This document shows, piece after piece, positions 1-7,784 of a stretch of DNA of 64,000 nucleotides. Positions within the stretch are counted from its first letter, which is position 1. Every line of letters starts with the position of its first letter. This DNA comes from Saccharopolyspora shandongensis (GTDB lineage: Bacteria; Actinomycetota; Actinomycetes; Mycobacteriales; Pseudonocardiaceae): assembly GCF_900106995.1 (NCBI RefSeq), contig NZ_FNOK01000001.1:1-64000 (forward strand), in the 5' to 3' direction. The translations under genes were made by a program, and so were the position numbers. The notes beneath the pieces are model-generated. The model did not search any database. It saw nothing but the letters and a program-made list of their open reading frames with translations, and had not been told where the DNA came from.

Positions 1-519
1 CTCAAGCGGGGCCTGGGGTTCGTCAACGAGGACGGCATGCCCGGCACGCTGAACACCGAACGTGCCATCACCGCGCAGAACGCACGCCGCATCGCCTGCG
101 ACGCCGAGGTACTGCCCATCGCCCTCGACGGCGACAGCCTCCCACTGGACGTCGGCAGGGCGAAACGCACCGCACCCACCCACATCCGCACCGCACTACT
201 CCGACGCGACGGCGTCTGCGCGTTCCCCGGGTGTGACCGACCGCCGGGAACACCCGAAGCACACCACGTCCAGCACTGGGCCGACGGCGGCGCCACCAAT
301 CTGGACAACATGGTCATGCTCTGCGCACACCACCACCGCACACTCCACAACCAACGATGGGAGATCGCCATGTGCGATGGGAGACCCGAGTTCATTCCAC
401 CGCCCACAGTGGACCCCAAACGAACACCAAGACCAGGCGGCAGAGCACTACCCGCCCAGCACCTCGAACACCTCCGGGACCTCATCCCCGCACCACGGGG
501 CCCGGCGGGCGATCCATGA
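1..519 (+). CDS. HNH endonuclease domain protein (13E12/DUF222 type), 5'-truncated by window edge
   Basis: The reading frame is open from base 1, so this is the C-terminal part of a longer protein. It carries a typical HNH nuclease fold: an RxG-C-x-FPGC zinc-type pair, an AHHV-x-HW histidine pair, then LDNMVMLCAHHHRTLH near the end. DUF222/13E12-repeat proteins with this C-terminal HNH are abundant and multicopy in actinomycetes. Many are thought to be mobile or phage-derived nucleases, but their role is mostly unknown. An internal ATG at 37 is not a likely true start because homologous sequence continues upstream of it. Confidence 0.85.
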   Translation, partial: LKRGLGFVNEDGMPGTLNTERAITAQNARRIACDAEVLPIALDGDSLPLDVGRAKRTAPTHIRTALLRRDGVCAFPGCDRPPGTPEAHHVQHWADGGATNLDNMVMLCAHHHRTLHNQRWEIAMCDGRPEFIPPPTVDPKRTPRPGGRALPAQHLEHLRDLIPAPRGPAGDP

Positions 520-910
520 CGCCCGGATTCAGTTCAGGTCGTTGCGATTGACGCTCGAGTCCTACTAGTGCGCCGCTCGAGCCAATGACGCCGAGAACGG
601 CAACGGATCGCCCAACAGTCCTTAACGCTCCGTAGCTCGAACATAGTGACGAGAAGATCGGAACGACATCGTGATCAATTCGAACCGCAACGCTCTTGCA
701 CGACCGACAGGCACTGTTGTCTTGACGATCTTGCCGTCCGCGCACTCCTCTTTGATCAACGGCCGGTCATTCGTCACCGCAATAGAGAAAATGATCTCCA
801 CTGTCGTCCGCGCCTGTTGTGCGGACAGCAAGCGACACCGTCGCACTGCCGAGGTTCAGGAGCTTGGGCACCGAACGCCCGAAGCCCCGATACAGCCGGG
901 CGGGCGACGG
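520..910. other. Intergenic region, no gene seen
   Basis: This 390-nt stretch between the HNH gene and the converging membrane-protein gene is less GC-rich than its surroundings. Several short frames cross it, but none has the codon bias of the neighbouring genes or recognisable protein features. I see no convincing hairpin or promoter. Confidence 0.5.
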
Positions 911-1336
911 TCAGCGACGCGGGCCGGGACGGCCACCTGCGGGGCGCTGCTGCTGCCTGGAGCCCTGGCCTGGGTTGCGTCGCGGCTGGTTGGCGACGCG
1001 CGTTGCACCGTTTCGGGCCGTACCTCCACGTGGGGCTGCCGCGCGCTGGGGCGGGGCCTGGCGCGCCGGCCTGCGGGCAGGCTCTCGGGCGGGCTCGCGG
1101 CGGCGGGGCGGTTCCGGCTCGCGGCGCGGCCGGTAGGCCTTGCGGCGGCTGTTCACCCACAGGTCGAAGCCCACCAGCACCAGTGCGCCGATCAGCAGCA
1201 TCAGACCCAGCAGCGGCACTCCGATGAGCGTCGTCACCAGCGCCAGGACCAGCATCGGCACCACGGGGATCCAGACGAACCGATCGATCCGGCCCAGAAC
1301 CCCCGAAGAACCGTTGCGGTCCCCATCACGTGCCAT
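911..1336 (-). CDS. Small two-helix membrane protein with Arg/Pro-rich tail
   Basis: This 141-residue protein starts MARDGDRNG. Two hydrophobic segments follow (about residues 20-60, rich in Val/Leu/Ala), then a long basic cytoplasmic-type tail dominated by Arg, Pro, Gln and Ala. The ATG at 1334-1336 is preferred because further in-frame upstream sequence lies inside the neighbouring AhpD-like gene. Proteins of this composition are common hypothetical proteins in actinomycetes; no function is recognisable. It is divergent from the AhpD-like gene. Confidence 0.65.
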   Translation of the reverse strand: MARDGDRNGSSGVLGRIDRFVWIPVVPMLVLALVTTLIGVPLLGLMLLIGALVLVGFDLWVNSRRKAYRPRREPEPPRRREPAREPARRPARQAPPQRAAAPRGGTARNGATRVANQPRRNPGQGSRQQQRPAGGRPGPRR

Positions 1337-1447
1337 CAAGACTCTCGCTTCCACTCTTCGCCCCTGGCCGGGGAAGTCTACCGGAGCCCGTCCGACATCA
1401 GCCCCGACGCCATCGACTGCTCGCCGCCGCAGTAATACCGTGCCCGC

Positions 1448-2029
1448 ATGGGCAAAGAGATCAGCAGGTTCGGGTCGGTGCGGTTGGCAGACCTCCCAGA
1501 GGACCTCCGGGAACGGATCGGCGCCATCGCGGAGAAGTCCGGGTTCGTGCCCAACGTGTTCCTCGCGCTCGGCCACCGGCCCGCCGAGCTCCGCGCGTTC
1601 TGCGACTACCACGACGCGCTGATGGAACGCGACTCCAGCCTGTCGAAGGCCGAACGGGAACTCGTCGTGGTCGCCACCTCGGCGGCCAACCACTGCACGT
1701 ACTGCGTCGTCGCGCACGGCGCGATCCTCCGGGTGCGGGCGAAGGACGACCAGATCGCCGACTTGGTGGCCGCGAACCCGTGGGGCGCCGCGCTGAGCGA
1801 TCGACAGCGGGCCATCGTCGATCTCGCGCTGTCCGTCGCGCAGGATTCGGCGAGCTTCGGCGAGCCTGAGCTGGCCGCGGCCCGCGCTGCGGGGTTGTCC
1901 GACGACGAGATCTGGGACATCGGCGCGATCACCGCGTTCTTCGCCATGTCCAACCGGCTGGCGCACCTGATGGCGCTGCGCCCGAACGACGAGTTCTTCC
2001 TGATGGGCCGCGTGCCCCGGGAGAAGTGA
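1448..2029 (+). CDS. AhpD-like / carboxymuconolactone-decarboxylase-family peroxidase-related protein
   Basis: This 193-residue protein has the all-helical AhpD fold signature: N-H-C83-T-Y-C86-x3-H90. The CxxC pair and following histidine are the redox site in this family. The length and the SAANxCxYCxxAH context match the peroxidase-related subgroup of the CMD family, which reduces peroxides or recycles peroxiredoxin partners. No peroxiredoxin lies beside it, so substrate and partner are unknown. It converges on a MarR regulator with only 7 nt between the stop codons. Family assignment is secure, physiological role is not. Confidence 0.85.
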   Translation: MGKEISRFGSVRLADLPEDLRERIGAIAEKSGFVPNVFLALGHRPAELRAFCDYHDALMERDSSLSKAERELVVVATSAANHCTYCVVAHGAILRVRAKDDQIADLVAANPWGAALSDRQRAIVDLALSVAQDSASFGEPELAAARAAGLSDDEIWDIGAITAFFAMSNRLAHLMALRPNDEFFLMGRVPREK

Positions 2030-2036
2030 GCTCGCC

Positions 2037-2531
2037 TCAGTCCCGGCTCATCTGGGCCAGCAGGTCGCGCAACAGCCCCTCCAGCTGCCGCTGGTCGCCA
2101 GCCGGCATCCCGGCGAGCAGCTGCCGCTCCCGGCCGATCAGCACCTCGATGTTCCGCTCGATGGCCTGGTGCCCTCGCGGCGTCAGCTCCACCGTCACCG
2201 TCCGCTTGCCGGACGCCGACCGCTGCGACCGCACCAGGCCCGACTCCTCCGCCCTGGCCACGCGCTGCGTGATCGCCCCTCCGCTGACCAGGCAGTTCTC
2301 CGCGATCTCGGCCGGGCTCAGCCGGTACGGCGCCCCGGCTCGGCGCAGCGTGGCGAGCAGGTCGAGGATCGCGTTGTCGATGCCCAGCTCGGCCAGCACC
2401 CGGCGCCGCTCGTCGGTCAGCAGCTTGGCTATGCGCAGGATCCTGGCGACCACCCCGATGGAGTCCACGGGCATGCCCGGGCGTTCTCGCGCCCACTGGT
2501 CGACGATCTCGTCCACGGCGTCGCTGCTCAT
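2037..2531 (-). CDS. MarR-family transcriptional regulator
   Basis: This 164-residue protein has a winged helix-turn-helix core: LSPAEIAENCLVSGGAITQRVARAEESG is the recognition-helix region and SGKRTVTVELTPRGHQ is the wing. Helical arms for dimerisation flank it. It is transcribed divergently from an SDR oxidoreductase across 85 nt that hold two near-identical palindromes (2553-2603). This is the classic layout for autoregulation and repression of the divergent enzyme by a ligand-responsive MarR. The ligand is unknown. Confidence 0.92.
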   Translation of the reverse strand: MSSDAVDEIVDQWARERPGMPVDSIGVVARILRIAKLLTDERRRVLAELGIDNAILDLLATLRRAGAPYRLSPAEIAENCLVSGGAITQRVARAEESGLVRSQRSASGKRTVTVELTPRGHQAIERNIEVLIGRERQLLAGMPAGDQRQLEGLLRDLLAQMSRD

Positions 2532-2552
2532 GAGCCCAGTCTAGATCGGTTG

Positions 2553-2603
2553 TCTTTAGGTCTAAAGAAGAGCTAGCATCGGGCCTATCTTTAGATCTAA
2601 AGA
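2553..2603. promoter_or_regulatory. Twin palindromic operators for the MarR regulator
   Basis: Two 16-bp sites, TCTTTAGGTCTAAAGA (2553-2568) and TCTTTAGATCTAAAGA (2588-2603), lie in the MarR/SDR divergent region. The second is a perfect palindrome and the first differs only at the centre. Their centres are 35 bp apart. Binding there would cover both promoters and approach the SDR Shine-Dalgarno at 2607-2612. The sites are seen directly; assigning them to this MarR protein is inference from position. Confidence 0.8.
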
Positions 2604-2616
2604 ACTAGGAGGAAGC

Positions 2617-3351
2617 ATGCCTCGCAATGCAGTGATCACCGGCGGTGGGACCGGGATCGGCCGCGCCGTCGCCTCCCGCCTGGTGGCCGCCGGCGATCAG
2701 GTCGTGCTACTCGGGCGGCGCCCCGAGAAGCTGGCCGACGCGGTCGCCGACCTCGGCCCCGACTCCCGGGCGGTGCCGGTCGACGCCACCGATCCGGCCG
2801 CCCTGCAGGCCGCGCTGGGCGAGCTCCCCGAGCGGGTCGACGTGCTGATCAACGCCGCCGGCGGGAACACCGATCTCGTCGACGGCGCCCCGGCCGCGGA
2901 CGACCTCAAGGCCGTTCGTGACTCGTGGTCCGCCAACTTCGAGGCGAACGTGCTCAGCGCCGTGCTGGTCACGCACGCCCTGCTGCCCCGGCTCGCCGAC
3001 GATGCCCGCATCGTCAACCTGGGCTCCGTCACCGCGCGATCCGGGCAGGGCAGCTACGGCGCCGTCAAGGCCACACTGGAGCCCTGGACGTCCGAACTGG
3101 CCTTCCAGCTCGGCTCCCGCGGCATCACCGCCAACGTCGTCTCCCCCGGCCCGACCGAAGGCACCGACTTCTTCCGCGGCGGCGACTTCCCCGCCGCGCG
3201 CCGGGAGTTCGTCTCCTCGCGGTCCGCCGACGGCCGGCTCGGCCGCGTCGAGGAGGTCGCCGCGCTCATCGCGTTCCTGGCCTCGGCCGAGGCCTCGCAC
3301 ATCACCGGTCAGGTCCTGCACGTCAGCGGCGGCATGCACCTCGGCCGGTGA
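2617..3351 (+). CDS. SDR-family NAD(P)-dependent oxidoreductase
   Basis: This 244-residue classical short-chain dehydrogenase has an N-terminal TGGGTGIGRA nucleotide-binding motif, an INAAGG segment for the NNAG motif, a Ser in NLGSVT, a YGAVK catalytic Tyr-Lys pair, and the usual C-terminal ASHITGQVLHVSGG. The start is fixed by AGGAGG at 2607-2612, four bases upstream of the ATG. The divergent MarR regulator and its operators imply induction by a small aromatic or toxic molecule. The substrate cannot be read from sequence. Confidence 0.9.
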   Translation: MPRNAVITGGGTGIGRAVASRLVAAGDQVVLLGRRPEKLADAVADLGPDSRAVPVDATDPAALQAALGELPERVDVLINAAGGNTDLVDGAPAADDLKAVRDSWSANFEANVLSAVLVTHALLPRLADDARIVNLGSVTARSGQGSYGAVKATLEPWTSELAFQLGSRGITANVVSPGPTEGTDFFRGGDFPAARREFVSSRSADGRLGRVEEVAALIAFLASAEASHITGQVLHVSGGMHLGR

Positions 3352-3789
3352 CGCCGGCCTCCCCGGCGGGCCGGCCACCCGCCGGGGCGGACCCGGAATC
3401 CGGCCGGTGTCATCGTCGAGGTAGTCGACATTGTCGTCAGTCCATTGTTGACCCGGCCAACCAACCGGCCGTAAACATAATCTTCCGGGACAGTCAAGTC
3501 GCGATGAACTTCGAAATAGTTACCGGCCGTGATTAACAAGATCTCCAATTGAAGTCTCTAGCAGTTTCAATCCGCTTAGTGAACCTTCGTTTCATTACAA
3601 GTTGATCTCGGAGATGTGTCCACGAGCTGCCGTAACGCTCCGTATTTGCGCTGAGTTCCGTCCGGCGGATTAAGAGATGCGAAAGATCACGCCGCGAGGG
3701 GTGGCGAGTCCGGAACGGGCGTATTATCGTGACCGGCCGTCACTTGAATCCGACTTGTCTTATCACGAAGTACACGGATCGGGGTTCCA
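3352..3789. other. AT-richer intergenic region upstream of prenyltransferase
   Basis: This 438-nt gap has markedly lower GC than the flanking genes. It presumably holds the promoter for the prenyltransferase-tryptophanase pair, but I cannot assign convincing -35/-10 boxes. A minus-strand frame at 3309-3548 overlaps the end of the SDR and shows no protein-like features. Such AT-rich leaders are common upstream of regulated secondary-metabolism genes. Confidence 0.5.
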
Positions 3790-4866
3790 ATGCGCGCTGT
3801 CGGTGCCACACTGGGTGAAGTAGCCAGATACCAGTTACAGAACCTCTGTCGCACGGTCGGCATCGACGCGACCGAACCCGTCCGCTTGCTCGGCGACGTC
3901 CTCTCTGCCGCCAACTCCAGGCCGCTGTCCCAGCCTCCCCTGTGGCCGTCCGATGTGGCCGACGACAACACCCCCGTCGAGTTCTCCGTCCAGTTCGAGG
4001 ACAACGGCGCGCGGCACCTCCGCATCCTCGCCGAGACCATCCCCGCCGCCCCCGGGCCTGCCGCCAACCTGCAGGCCGCCCGCGACCTGATCGACACCCT
4101 GGCCGACCGGTACGAGCTGTCCCTGGACCGGCTCCGCTCCGTCCAGGACCTCTTCTCCAGCGCCGAGCCGCAGGGCAAGTTCTCGTGGTGGTTCTCGCTG
4201 ATCTTCACCGCCGAGGGCGCGCCGAAGTTCAAGGTGTACTTCAACCCCGAGGTGTGCGGCGCGGAGTCGGCTCCGCACCTGGTGGAGGAGGCGTTCGCCC
4301 GCCTCGGGCTGCCCGAGGCCTACTCGACGATCAACAAGTTCGCGCTGCGGCGCGGCGAGCTCGACCGCCTGACGTTCTTCGCCGTCGACCTCGACCACAG
4401 CCCGCAGTCGCGGGTGAAGCTCTACATCAGCCAGCACGACGCGCGGCCCACCGATGCCGAGTTCGCCGCCTCCGCCGTGCCCTGCATCGATCCCGCTCTG
4501 GTGCGCGACCTGTGCTCGGTGCTCGCCCCCGGCACCGAGGTCTTCTCCGGGCGACCGCTGATCTCCAGCTACTCCTTCGTCGAAGGAGACCAGGAGAAGC
4601 CCAGCAACTACAGTCTCTACCTGCCGATCCGCGACTACGTGCCCAACGACGCCGTCGCGCGGGAACGGGTGCAGCAGCACCTCCGCATGCACCACATCGA
4701 CCCGACCGTGGTCGACGAGGTGATCGACGCGGTCACGGATCGGCGGCTGGAGGACGATGCGGGCCTGCTCGCGCACGTGTCGCTCCGGCTGAGCCCGAAC
4801 CGGACCGGGACCACCGTGTACGTCTCCTCGGAGGCCTACGGCGGGACGCCCCGGCAGGACCGGTAA
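3790..4866 (+). CDS. DMATS-type (ABBA-fold) indole/tryptophan prenyltransferase
   Basis: This 358-residue soluble enzyme is predicted to transfer a dimethylallyl group from DMAPP to the indole ring of tryptophan or a related aromatic. Residues matching the fungal and bacterial DMATS active site are visible: E64 (PVEFS, contacts indole NH), K148-V-Y150 (KFKVYFNP), R208-x-K210-x-Y212 (SRVKLYIS), Y277 (NYSLYLP) and Y344 (TTVYVSS). The tyrosine shield and the basic diphosphate-binding residues therefore look complete, and no DDxxD motif is expected. The tryptophanase gene follows after 35 nt, a pairing known from actinomycete prenyl-indole clusters. Prenylation position (C5, C6 or C7) cannot be predicted. 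The ATG start has only a weak GGGG-type ribosome-binding site. Confidence 0.88.
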   Translation: MRAVGATLGEVARYQLQNLCRTVGIDATEPVRLLGDVLSAANSRPLSQPPLWPSDVADDNTPVEFSVQFEDNGARHLRILAETIPAAPGPAANLQAARDLIDTLADRYELSLDRLRSVQDLFSSAEPQGKFSWWFSLIFTAEGAPKFKVYFNPEVCGAESAPHLVEEAFARLGLPEAYSTINKFALRRGELDRLTFFAVDLDHSPQSRVKLYISQHDARPTDAEFAASAVPCIDPALVRDLCSVLAPGTEVFSGRPLISSYSFVEGDQEKPSNYSLYLPIRDYVPNDAVARERVQQHLRMHHIDPTVVDEVIDAVTDRRLEDDAGLLAHVSLRLSPNRTGTTVYVSSEAYGGTPRQDR

Positions 4867-4901
4867 CCCACTCCGAGAATCCACTTAGGAGCAACGCCAA
4901 C

Positions 4902-6278
4902 ATGCCGCACCTCCGCCCATTCGTCGCCGCCGTCGTGCGGCCGATCCCGATCACCACTCGGGAACAGCGGATCCAAGAACTGGACCGCGCCGGGCACAAC
5001 CCGTTCAACATCCAGGCCGACCGGGTCAGCATCGACCTGCTGTCCGACTCCGGCACCGGGGCGGTGTCGATCGACCAGCAGGCCTGGGCGCAGCGGGCGG
5101 ACGAGCGGTACGCGGGTGCGGAGTCGTACTACCGGTTCCGCGAATCGGTGCGCGACATCGTGCCGTACCGGCACGTGATGCCGGTGCACCAGGGCCGGGC
5201 CGCCGAGCGAGTGCTGTTCACCGCGCTGCTCGGCCCCGGCAAGATCAGCCTCAGCAACACCCACTTCGACACCACCCGGGCCAACGTGGAGCGGCTGGGC
5301 GCCGCGGCCTGGGACCTGCCCTGCCCGGAGGCGCAGGACCTCGACGCCGACCTGCCGTTCAAGGGCAACATCGACGTCGAGGCGGTTCGCAACGTCCTCG
5401 CCGGACCGGACGGCCACCGCGTCGGGCAGATCCTGGTCACCATCACCAACAACGGCGGCGGCGGGCAGCCGGTGTCGATGGCCAACCTGGAGGCGATCAG
5501 CGCGGTCGCCCGCGCGCACGGCGTGCCGCTGATCCTCGACGCCGCCCGCTTCGCCGAGAACGCCTGGCTGGTCACCCAGCGGGAACCCGGCTACGAGCAG
5601 TGGAGCCCGCGGGCCGTGGCGCGGCGCGCGTTCGAGCTCGCCGACGGCGCGGTGGCGAGCCTGAAGAAGGACGGCCTGTCACCGGAAGGCGCGTTCATCG
5701 GCCTGCACGACACCGAGCTGGCCGACCGGTGCGAGGTCGACATCATCGCCACCGAGGGCTTCCGCACCTACGGCGGCCTCACCGGCCACACCCTGGAGCA
5801 GCTCGCCCAGGGCCTGCGCGAGGTGCTGGACCCGCACTACCTCGCCGACCGCGAGCGGGAGGCCGCGTTCCTGGCCGACCGCGCGCGCGAAGCCGGGGTG
5901 GACACGGTGCGCCCGTCCGGCCTGCACGGCATCTACCTCAACGCGGGGCGCCTGCTGCCGCACCTGCAGCCGCAGCACTTCCCCGGCCACTCGCTGGCCT
6001 GCGCGCTGTACCGGGAGGGCGGGATCCGCGCCGCCGAGCTGGGTTCGCTGTACCTCGGCGAGCTGGACTCGAACAACGAGCTGGTCACCCCGGCGCCGTT
6101 CGAACTCGTCCGGCTGGCGCTGCCGCGCCGCGTCTACGACCACAGCCACCTGGAGTACGTGGCCGAAATCCTGGCCGCGATCGCCAAGAACCCCGAGCGG
6201 GTGCCGGGCTACCGGATCAGCCACGCGCCGCAGGTGCTGCGGCACTTCCGCTGCCGCACCGAACCGATCGCGGTCTGA
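4902..6278 (+). CDS. tnaA: Tryptophanase (tryptophan indole-lyase), PLP-dependent
   Basis: This 458-residue enzyme of the beta-eliminating lyase family splits L-tryptophan, or here probably a prenylated tryptophan, into indole, pyruvate and ammonia. SLKKDG holds the PLP lysine (K256, second of the KK pair, as in E. coli TnaA). HQGRAAE, LSDSGTGAVS and TEGFRTYGGLTG are family blocks. The segment GGIRAAELGS resembles tryptophanase rather than tyrosine phenol-lyase, which has an Arg in the matching stretch. The start at 4902 follows a TAGGAG box. An in-frame upstream extension through the prenyltransferase gene is an artefact. It is probably cotranscribed with the prenyltransferase and ends at the hairpin 6287-6329. 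Confidence 0.9.
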   Translation: MPHLRPFVAAVVRPIPITTREQRIQELDRAGHNPFNIQADRVSIDLLSDSGTGAVSIDQQAWAQRADERYAGAESYYRFRESVRDIVPYRHVMPVHQGRAAERVLFTALLGPGKISLSNTHFDTTRANVERLGAAAWDLPCPEAQDLDADLPFKGNIDVEAVRNVLAGPDGHRVGQILVTITNNGGGGQPVSMANLEAISAVARAHGVPLILDAARFAENAWLVTQREPGYEQWSPRAVARRAFELADGAVASLKKDGLSPEGAFIGLHDTELADRCEVDIIATEGFRTYGGLTGHTLEQLAQGLREVLDPHYLADREREAAFLADRAREAGVDTVRPSGLHGIYLNAGRLLPHLQPQHFPGHSLACALYREGGIRAAELGSLYLGELDSNNELVTPAPFELVRLALPRRVYDHSHLEYVAEILAAIAKNPERVPGYRISHAPQVLRHFRCRTEPIAV

Positions 6279-6286
6279 AACACCGA

Positions 6287-6329
6287 AAAAAGGGGCGTGG
6301 CCGGGAAGATCCCGGCCACGCCCCTTTTT
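6287..6329. terminator. Bidirectional intrinsic terminator
   Basis: A perfect 19-bp stem with an AAGAT loop has an A-run on the left and a T-run on the right. It lies 8 nt after the tryptophanase stop and 11 nt after the stop of the convergent conservon GTPase. It therefore reads as an intrinsic terminator in both directions, and both operons end here. Confidence 0.92.
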
Positions 6330-6340
6330 CGCCGCACACC

Positions 6341-6988
6341 TCAGCCGACGTCCGCCGGCGCCCGGTCGATCGCGTGGCGCACCAGCGTGATCAGCGCGTT
6401 CTTCGCGAGCTCGCGGTCGCGGGCGTCGCAGATCACGATCGGCACCTCCGATGGGATGACCAGCGCCTCGCGCACCTCCTCCGGCTCGTAGTGGTACGCG
6501 TCGTCGAAGATGTTGACCGCCACCACGAACGGGATGCCGCGCCGCTCGAAGAAGTCCACCGAGGCGAACGCCTCTTCCAGCTTCCGGGTGTCGACCAGCA
6601 CGACGGCGCCGACCGCACCGAGCGCCAGGTCGTTCCACAGTGGCCAGAACCGGTTCTGGCCCGGCGCGCCGAACAGGTACAGCACGATCTCTTCCGAGAT
6701 GGTGATGCGCCCGAAGTCCAGCGCGACCGTGGTGGTCTCCTTGCGCTCGACGCCGGTGAGGTCGTCGACGCCTTCGCTGGCGACGGTCATCTCCTCTTCG
6801 GTGGTCAGCGGCGGAATCTCGCTCACCGCACCGACGAGGGTCGTCTTCCCCACCCCGAAACCGCCCGCGACGACCAGCTTCACGGGAATCGGCGCCGCGG
6901 TGGACTCGCCGCCGCGGTCGGACGACGAGCCGCCGTCTCTGTTCTGGGGTGACCGGCCTCCGGCCAATCTAGAGTCTGCAAAGCCCAC
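6341..6988 (-). CDS. Conservon GTP-binding protein (CvnD-like, MglA-type small GTPase)
   Basis: This 215-residue Ras-like GTPase has a P-loop GGFGVGKTT at residues 42-50, a switch-type LYLFGAPGQNRF (G3 variant, the hallmark of this family) and VAVNIFDD in the NKxD position. The GTG at 6988 is chosen because it gives a 20-nt overlap with the end of the DUF742 gene, the usual arrangement. It is the fourth gene of a conservon (kinase - Roadblock - DUF742 - GTPase). In Streptomyces these assemble at the membrane as a G-protein-like signalling complex affecting development and secondary metabolism. The first ~35 residues are a polar, disordered-looking extension. Confidence 0.92.
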   Translation of the reverse strand: MGFADSRLAGGRSPQNRDGGSSSDRGGESTAAPIPVKLVVAGGFGVGKTTLVGAVSEIPPLTTEEEMTVASEGVDDLTGVERKETTTVALDFGRITISEEIVLYLFGAPGQNRFWPLWNDLALGAVGAVVLVDTRKLEEAFASVDFFERRGIPFVVAVNIFDDAYHYEPEEVREALVIPSEVPIVICDARDRELAKNALITLVRHAIDRAPADVG

Positions 6989-7328
6989 GGTAAACCTGCT
7001 CCAAGATGTCTCGGCTGACTTCTGTACGAGGCGAGCGCACGAAGACGGCGCCATGGTCGAGCAGGTCGCCGCACAGGACCCGGACCACGCCCAGCGGCTG
7101 GGTCAGCATGACGCTCAGCTCCGCCAGCGACACCGGACGCATGCACGCGTCCAGGATCAGCCGGTGCTCGGGGGCCAGCTCCAGCCTCGGTGCCTCCGGA
7201 CGCGGCTCGGCGGTGATCACCTGCGTCGCCGTGTCGAGCCGCGTGTGCTTGCCGGGGGTGCGACCGCGCGTGATCGTGTACGGGCGGACTATCGGGCCCG
7301 CCTCATCGTCATACCACGCCTCGTCCAC
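6969..7328 (-). CDS. DUF742 winged-helix protein (CvnC-like)
   Basis: This 119-residue DUF742 protein has RPYTITRGRT near the N-terminus and a winged-helix-like C-terminal half (PVSLAELSVMLTQPLGVVRVLCGDLLDHG). It starts 2 nt after the Roadblock stop and overlaps the GTPase start by 20 nt, so translation is tightly coupled. In conservons it interacts with the kinase-like and GTPase components. Whether it binds DNA is unproven. Confidence 0.92.
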   Translation of the reverse strand: MDEAWYDDEAGPIVRPYTITRGRTPGKHTRLDTATQVITAEPRPEAPRLELAPEHRLILDACMRPVSLAELSVMLTQPLGVVRVLCGDLLDHGAVFVRSPRTEVSRDILEQVYRGLCRL

Positions 7329-7330
7329 GG

Positions 7331-7747
7331 TCAGAACCTTTCCGCCGCCACGCCGCGAATTTCCCGCGGAGCGGCCGACAAGAAGGTGCCGACCCGGGTG
7401 ATCAGCCGGCCCATCTCGTAGGCCACCAGCTCGATGTCCGCCTCGGACGCGCTGAGCACGGCCAGGCAGGCGCCGTTACCGGCGGCGGAGATGAACAGGA
7501 AGCCGCGCTCCATCTCGACGTGCGTCTGCGACACCACGCCACGGCCGAAGTCCTTGCTGACGCCCTTGCCGATGCTGCGCATGCTCGACGAAGCGGCCGC
7601 CAGCTTGTCGGCGGAGTCGCGGTCCAGCCCGGCCGACTTGGCGATCACCAAGCCGTCGTTGGACAACACCACGGCGTGGTCCGCGCCGTGCACGCCCTGC
7701 ACGAAGTCGTCCAGCAACCAACTCAGTTTCGAAGCTGTTTCGGTCAT
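7331..7747 (-). CDS. Roadblock/LC7-domain protein (CvnB-like)
   Basis: This 138-residue single-domain Roadblock/LC7 protein starts MTETASKLSWLLDDFVQGVHGADHAVVLSNDGL. Such proteins act as partners or GAP-like regulators of MglA/CvnD GTPases. The ATG at 7745-7747 is preferred over longer in-frame starts because homologous sequence begins exactly there and 37 nt separate it from the kinase stop. It is the second gene of the conservon operon. Confidence 0.92.
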   Translation of the reverse strand: MTETASKLSWLLDDFVQGVHGADHAVVLSNDGLVIAKSAGLDRDSADKLAAASSSMRSIGKGVSKDFGRGVVSQTHVEMERGFLFISAAGNGACLAVLSASEADIELVAYEMGRLITRVGTFLSAAPREIRGVAAERF

Positions 7748-7784
7748 GCCCACCTCACACACACTTGCTTTTTGTCTGGTCTGC

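Noticed and set aside
482-846. Short overlapping frames in the 520-910 gap
   Set aside because: None has a ribosome-binding site, biased codons or known motifs.
3309-3548. Minus-strand frame of 79 codons upstream of the prenyltransferase
   Set aside because: It overlaps the SDR 3' end, lacks codon bias in its unique part and has no recognisable features.
3942-4901. Fusion of a long N-terminal region to tryptophanase
   Set aside because: That frame is antiphase to the prenyltransferase gene, which has clear catalytic residues; tryptophanase begins at 4902 with its own ribosome-binding site.
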